Positions 61,100 to 64,000 of a stretch of 64,000 nt of DNA are shown here, one piece after another. The translations under genes were made by a program, and so were the position numbers. This DNA comes from Planctomyces sp. (GTDB lineage: Bacteria > Planctomycetota > Planctomycetia > Planctomycetales > Planctomycetaceae), in the NCBI GenBank assembly GCA_019636235.1, contig JAHBXW010000010.1, positions 62,001 through 126,000 of the forward strand. Reading direction: 5' to 3'. Positions within the stretch are counted from its first letter, which is position 1, and every line of letters starts with the position of its first letter. The notes under the pieces are model-generated. The model was not told the origin of the DNA and searched no databases. It saw nothing but the letters and a program-made list of their open reading frames with translations.

Positions 61100-61600
61100 T
61101 CACTTCAACAGCACGTCCGGGCAGTCCTGCGGGAGCTGCGCCTGGTGCGGATGATTGGGCCCCTTGTAGAGCTTCAGACGGCTCAGCATGTGGCGGCCGA
61201 GCTTGTTCTTGGGGAGCATCCGGCGGACGGCCTCGCGGAGAATGTGGTCCGGGCGGCGCTTGAGGTACTCGTGCGCCTTCACGAACCGCTGCCCGCTGGG
61301 GTAGCCGGTGTAGTACTCGTACTCCTTGGTCAGCATTTTGCTGCTGAAGTACGGCGATTCGCTGTTCGCGAGGGGCTTGCCGCTGAACCGGACTTTCTCG
61401 CAGTTCACGACGATGACGCCGTCGCCGCACTCGACGTGGGGCGTGTAGGTCGGCTTGTGCTTGCCCATCAGAATCGTGGCGATCTTCGTCGCCAGGCGAC
61501 CCACGATCTGCCCTTCCGCATCGACGACCAGCCATTGGCGGTCGACGGTCTGGGCATTGGCCATGTATGTCTTTGACACGACTGTCCGTTCCTCAGTCAC
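61100..61600 (-). CDS. rplM: 50S ribosomal protein L13
   Basis: A 166-residue ribosomal protein of typical length for the family plus a short N-terminal extension. Visible are RQWLVVDAEGQIVGRLATKIATILMGKHKPTYTPHVECGDGVIVVNCEKV, SSKMLTKEYEYYTGYPSG, REAVRRMLPKNKLGRHMLSRLKLYKGPNHPHQAQ and a C-terminal QLPQDCPDVLLK. The usual start lies near an internal Met (MANAQTVD), so the first 12 residues could be untranslated; the ATG at 61600 is kept because no ribosome site decides it. First gene of the L13-S9 operon; 72 bases before rpsI. Confidence 0.96.
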   Translation of the reverse strand: MTEERTVVSKTYMANAQTVDRQWLVVDAEGQIVGRLATKIATILMGKHKPTYTPHVECGDGVIVVNCEKVRFSGKPLANSESPYFSSKMLTKEYEYYTGYPSGQRFVKAHEYLKRRPDHILREAVRRMLPKNKLGRHMLSRLKLYKGPNHPHQAQLPQDCPDVLLK

Positions 61601-61750
61601 TCTCGCTGAACGCCCGCGGCGGCAATGGGTTAGAGCCCGGCCGGCGCAAGGGAAACGGGCAGTGTAGCGAACCCGCCGCCGACGATCAACGCCGCGAAAT
61701 CGGAAATTCCGGGCCGCGGGCTCAGCTCCGAACCCGCGGCCTGCGAGATA

Positions 61751-63403
61751 TCAGCGCTGCGTCCCCGCCGGCCCGCCCGGCGGCACGCTCGACGAGGTCT
61801 GCCCCGCCTGCATCTGGCGGCCCAGCATCGTCTCCGTGAAACCCTTCAGGTCCGTCCAGAACGTCCCTTCGCCGGCGTACAGGAACCGCAGTTCGATGTC
61901 CGAAGGCAGGCCGTTCGCGAACACCCACTGGTTGTACGCCGTGCCGCCGCCGAACGCATCCACCGCCAGCTGGAACTTCGACGCCTTGGACTCCTCGAGC
62001 ATCTTCTGAGACTTCGCCTCGGCCTCGCCCAGGACGACCGTCGCCTGCTGATCGAGCAGCGCCGTCTCCCGGTCGATCTTCGCCAGGAGCTTGGCCGTCT
62101 CGGCGCGGGTCTCGGCCGCCTTCTTCTCGCCGTCCGCTTTGACCTTCGCGACCTTCTTCTCCGTCTCGACCTTGACCGTCTCGACCGCCAGGTCGACCTG
62201 CTTCTCCGCCTCGCGCAGCTCCCCCTCGGTCTTGGCGGTCAGCTCTTTCTGGTCGCTGGTCAGCTTCAGTTCGTTCGCCAGGTTCGCCAGCTGGATCGGC
62301 TCGCGGACCTTGGCGGGAATGTAGATGTAGCGCACCAGCCCGTTGAGCAGGCTGATGTTCTTCGCCTTCATCGCCGACTGGAACGCCTCGGTGATCTGCT
62401 GCTGGAACTTTTCGCGGGTGTCTCCGGCGAGCAGATCGGGCGCGCCGAACTGCGAGCCCTGGTTGCGGCAGATGCTTTCGATCTGCGGGACGATGATCTT
62501 CGTCTCGACGGCGGCCAGGTTGCCGAAGTTGCGGACGATTTCCACCGCCTGGTCGGGCATCACGCCCCAGACCGTCGTGAAGTCCATCTGAATGTTGAAG
62601 CCGTCGGCGGACGGGAATGAGATCCCGCTGCCGTCATGCGCGGCCATCGGCTCGCCGCTGGCGTCCAGCTTCAGGTGGCCGTCGCTGGCGGTCAGCAGGT
62701 TGGTGACGATGCTCTTCTCGTAATAGCCGACGTACATCACGTCGATCTGTCGGGCCTTGGGATTCAGGACGTAGATGCCGGGCTGCAGCACGGCCTGCTG
62801 GATCCCGGCGCGGATGTTGAACGCCGGATCGTCGACCAGATTCGTGACGACGCCGATGGCCCCGGTGGGGATGTCGACCCAGCCGCTGGACTTCGCCTGG
62901 TTGTAGTCGTTCGAGACGTGGGTCTTGACGACCTCCACGGCGTAGCCGAAGGGATTGACGCGATACTTGCCGGGGATCAGGACCCGCCGCAGGTTGCCCT
63001 TGTGCGCGGCCTCGCCGATCGTGCCGTCGACGAGCAACTGGCCGGCCGGCAGGCGGTCGCCCAGCTTGCTCGTCACCAGCCCGACTTCGCCCGTTTCGAT
63101 GGCGACGTTCGGCACGAGTGTCCGCTCCCACCAGATGGGCGAGTAGAAGTGGCGGCCCGGGCCGGGCATTTCCTCAATGACGCCGATCTCCTGGACGCCG
63201 TCCACGACCTTCGCGAAGCGCCCCACGGCGTTGACGCGTTTGCCGAACACCAGCGGCCCCTTGTAGCGGAGCATCAGGCTCTGCCCCTCGGGGACCCAGA
63301 CGCGGTCGATCATCCATCGCCAGCCCCCCAGCCCCAGGCCCAGGATGAGGATGGCGACGACCAGGGGGCCGATCGGCAGGCGGTTCGGGCGGACTTCGTT
63401 CAT
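61751..63403 (-). CDS. SPFH/band-7 membrane protein
   Basis: A 550-residue protein with an N-terminal helix (LPIGPLVVAILILGLGLGGW) and a long SPFH (stomatin-prohibitin-flotillin) domain, residues ~60-380: GPGRHFYSPIWWERTLVPN, VLNPKARQIDVMYVGYYEKSI, NIQMDFTTVWGVM. A coiled coil follows at about 400-480 (ELREAEKQVDLAVETVKVETEKKVAKV), rich in Ala/Glu/Lys, and a C-terminal globular segment. Such proteins form membrane ring assemblies in other bacteria. The ATG at 63403 (MNEVRPNR) is four codons into an earlier in-frame Met. It lies 55 bases downstream of another SPFH gene. Confidence 0.9.
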   Translation of the reverse strand: MNEVRPNRLPIGPLVVAILILGLGLGGWRWMIDRVWVPEGQSLMLRYKGPLVFGKRVNAVGRFAKVVDGVQEIGVIEEMPGPGRHFYSPIWWERTLVPNVAIETGEVGLVTSKLGDRLPAGQLLVDGTIGEAAHKGNLRRVLIPGKYRVNPFGYAVEVVKTHVSNDYNQAKSSGWVDIPTGAIGVVTNLVDDPAFNIRAGIQQAVLQPGIYVLNPKARQIDVMYVGYYEKSIVTNLLTASDGHLKLDASGEPMAAHDGSGISFPSADGFNIQMDFTTVWGVMPDQAVEIVRNFGNLAAVETKIIVPQIESICRNQGSQFGAPDLLAGDTREKFQQQITEAFQSAMKAKNISLLNGLVRYIYIPAKVREPIQLANLANELKLTSDQKELTAKTEGELREAEKQVDLAVETVKVETEKKVAKVKADGEKKAAETRAETAKLLAKIDRETALLDQQATVVLGEAEAKSQKMLEESKASKFQLAVDAFGGGTAYNQWVFANGLPSDIELRFLYAGEGTFWTDLKGFTETMLGRQMQAGQTSSSVPPGGPAGTQR

Positions 63404-63457
63404 GGCTCGACTCACGGTTCTGGCGCTGCCGGGGAAATCACGGATTGGGAAGGACCC

Positions 63458-64000
63458 TTACGGGGCATGCACGGCGGTCTGGTCGACCGTCGGCGCTGCG
63501 GGCTGCGTCGCCAGCGACGACGAACTCGTTCCGCGCCGCCGTTCCGGGGCGAAGTCCTCGAAGACCTTCATGATCGGGCTGTCGGCGGTGTTCACCATCA
63601 GCGACCGGTAGGCGCTGGACAGCTTCTGGTACATCACGAACCGGGCGTACTCGGCGCCATCGCCGTTGAAGGCCGACACGGCCGTCTTCCAGCCCGCGGC
63701 CTCCGCCTCGTTCTTGAATCTCACCACGTCCGCCGCCCCCTGCCCGCGCGACAGAATCGCTTCCGACTCGTCCCGCGCGGCGTCCAGCTTCAGCTCTGCC
63801 ACGGCCAGATCCTGCTGTCCCTTGGTGACGGCGACTTCCTGCGCCTGGAGCGCCTCTGTCGTCACCCGCACCACGGACTGCTCGGCCTGAACGATGGACT
63901 GCTTCTGCTTGACCATCTCTTCTTCCACCTTGCGGCGGCGCTCCGACTCCTGCTGCAGGATCTGCTGCTGATACTGCTTCTCGGTCTGGCGGGCGATTTC
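63458..64000 (-). CDS. SPFH/band-7 protein, second member (5' end outside window)
   Basis: Only the last ~181 residues are visible. They begin EIARQTEKQYQQQILQQESERRRKVEEEM, a coiled coil typical of SPFH proteins, then ALQAQEVAVTKGQQDLAVAELKLDAARDESEAILSRGQGAAD, and a C-terminal region (RFVMYQKLSSAYRSLMVNTADSPIMKVFEDF) ending in an Ala/Thr/Pro-rich tail. The SPFH domain should lie beyond base 64000. With the 550-residue protein it likely forms a hetero-oligomeric membrane complex, as for paired prohibitin-type genes (inferred from adjacency). Confidence 0.82.
   Translation of the reverse strand, partial: EIARQTEKQYQQQILQQESERRRKVEEEMVKQKQSIVQAEQSVVRVTTEALQAQEVAVTKGQQDLAVAELKLDAARDESEAILSRGQGAADVVRFKNEAEAAGWKTAVSAFNGDGAEYARFVMYQKLSSAYRSLMVNTADSPIMKVFEDFAPERRRGTSSSSLATQPAAPTVDQTAVHAP

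Noticed and set aside
1-64000. CRISPR arrays, integrase genes, rRNA genes, selenocysteine signals
   Set aside because: No regularly spaced repeats, integrase motifs or rRNA sequences were found by reading; the only repeats are those listed.

Overview
This is a GC-rich window (roughly 65% by eye) from a planctomycete, most likely of the order Planctomycetales. Four things point there: a secreted DUF1549/DUF1553 cytochrome-type protein with CX4CH and CxxCH motifs, a DUF1598 protein, a PEP-CTERM protein, and an ECF sigma factor coupled to a Ser/Thr kinase. lpxB indicates a lipid-A-making, Gram-negative-type envelope. Most genes are ordinary chromosomal ones. Many starts lack a clear Shine-Dalgarno sequence, which is common in this phylum.

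Layout. 1-4.7 kb: serA (cut by the window edge), a BRCT-MerR-TPR fusion protein, truA and purQ. 4.7-9.2 kb: a NatAB-like ABC pair whose permease carries a C-terminal CPBP protease, then a divergent FGGY sugar kinase. 9.4-11.1 kb: a PEP-CTERM protein and a lipoprotein. 11.4-13.1 kb: a lower-GC type II restriction-modification pair (beta-class methyltransferase plus PaeR7I/XhoI-like endonuclease) with an operator-like palindrome upstream. 13.3-18 kb: an ABC-2 exporter and a secreted CehA/McbA-type metallohydrolase with EF-hands. 18.0-18.3 kb: a repeat block with REP-like palindromes. 18.3-28.1 kb: a SAM methyltransferase, lpxB, a secreted protein, a YdjM-like membrane hydrolase, manC, a DUF1598 protein, and a PadR regulator overlapping a membrane-anchored PQQ-propeller protein. 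28.3-32.1 kb: a three-gene envelope locus (55-residue DPGSGS microprotein, NoeA-like methyltransferase, membrane sulfatase-fold enzyme).

32.6-39.1 kb: a stand-alone MoxR ATPase, a small regulatory-domain protein, a Feo iron-uptake operon (feoA, feoB, Cys-rich protein), a decayed REP-associated transposase unit bounded by direct repeats, and a response regulator fused to an anti-sigma-type ATPase. 39.5-42.1 kb: a translationally coupled ECF sigma, Ser/Thr kinase and small-protein unit. 42.2-54.0 kb: a secreted protein, a PQQ-propeller, an unusual aldehyde dehydrogenase, tRNA-Met(CAT), a parvulin foldase, YqgE/AlgH, a NagB-like deaminase, ribosomal protein L25, an AAA+ ATPase and ppa. 54.0-57.5 kb: a remodelled stretch with a truncated ParB-like gene, an MFS sugar transporter, a frameshifted remnant and a low-GC orphan. 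57.6-64 kb: the DUF1549/DUF1553 protein, rplM-rpsI, and a pair of SPFH/band-7 proteins, the second running off the window.

The most interesting items are the DPGSGS-methyltransferase-sulfatase locus, the non-standard partnering of a PaeR7I-type endonuclease with a beta-class methyltransferase, the decayed transposase unit with its nested direct repeats, and the 116-bp duplicated intergenic repeat. No CRISPR array, rRNA or intact prophage was seen.
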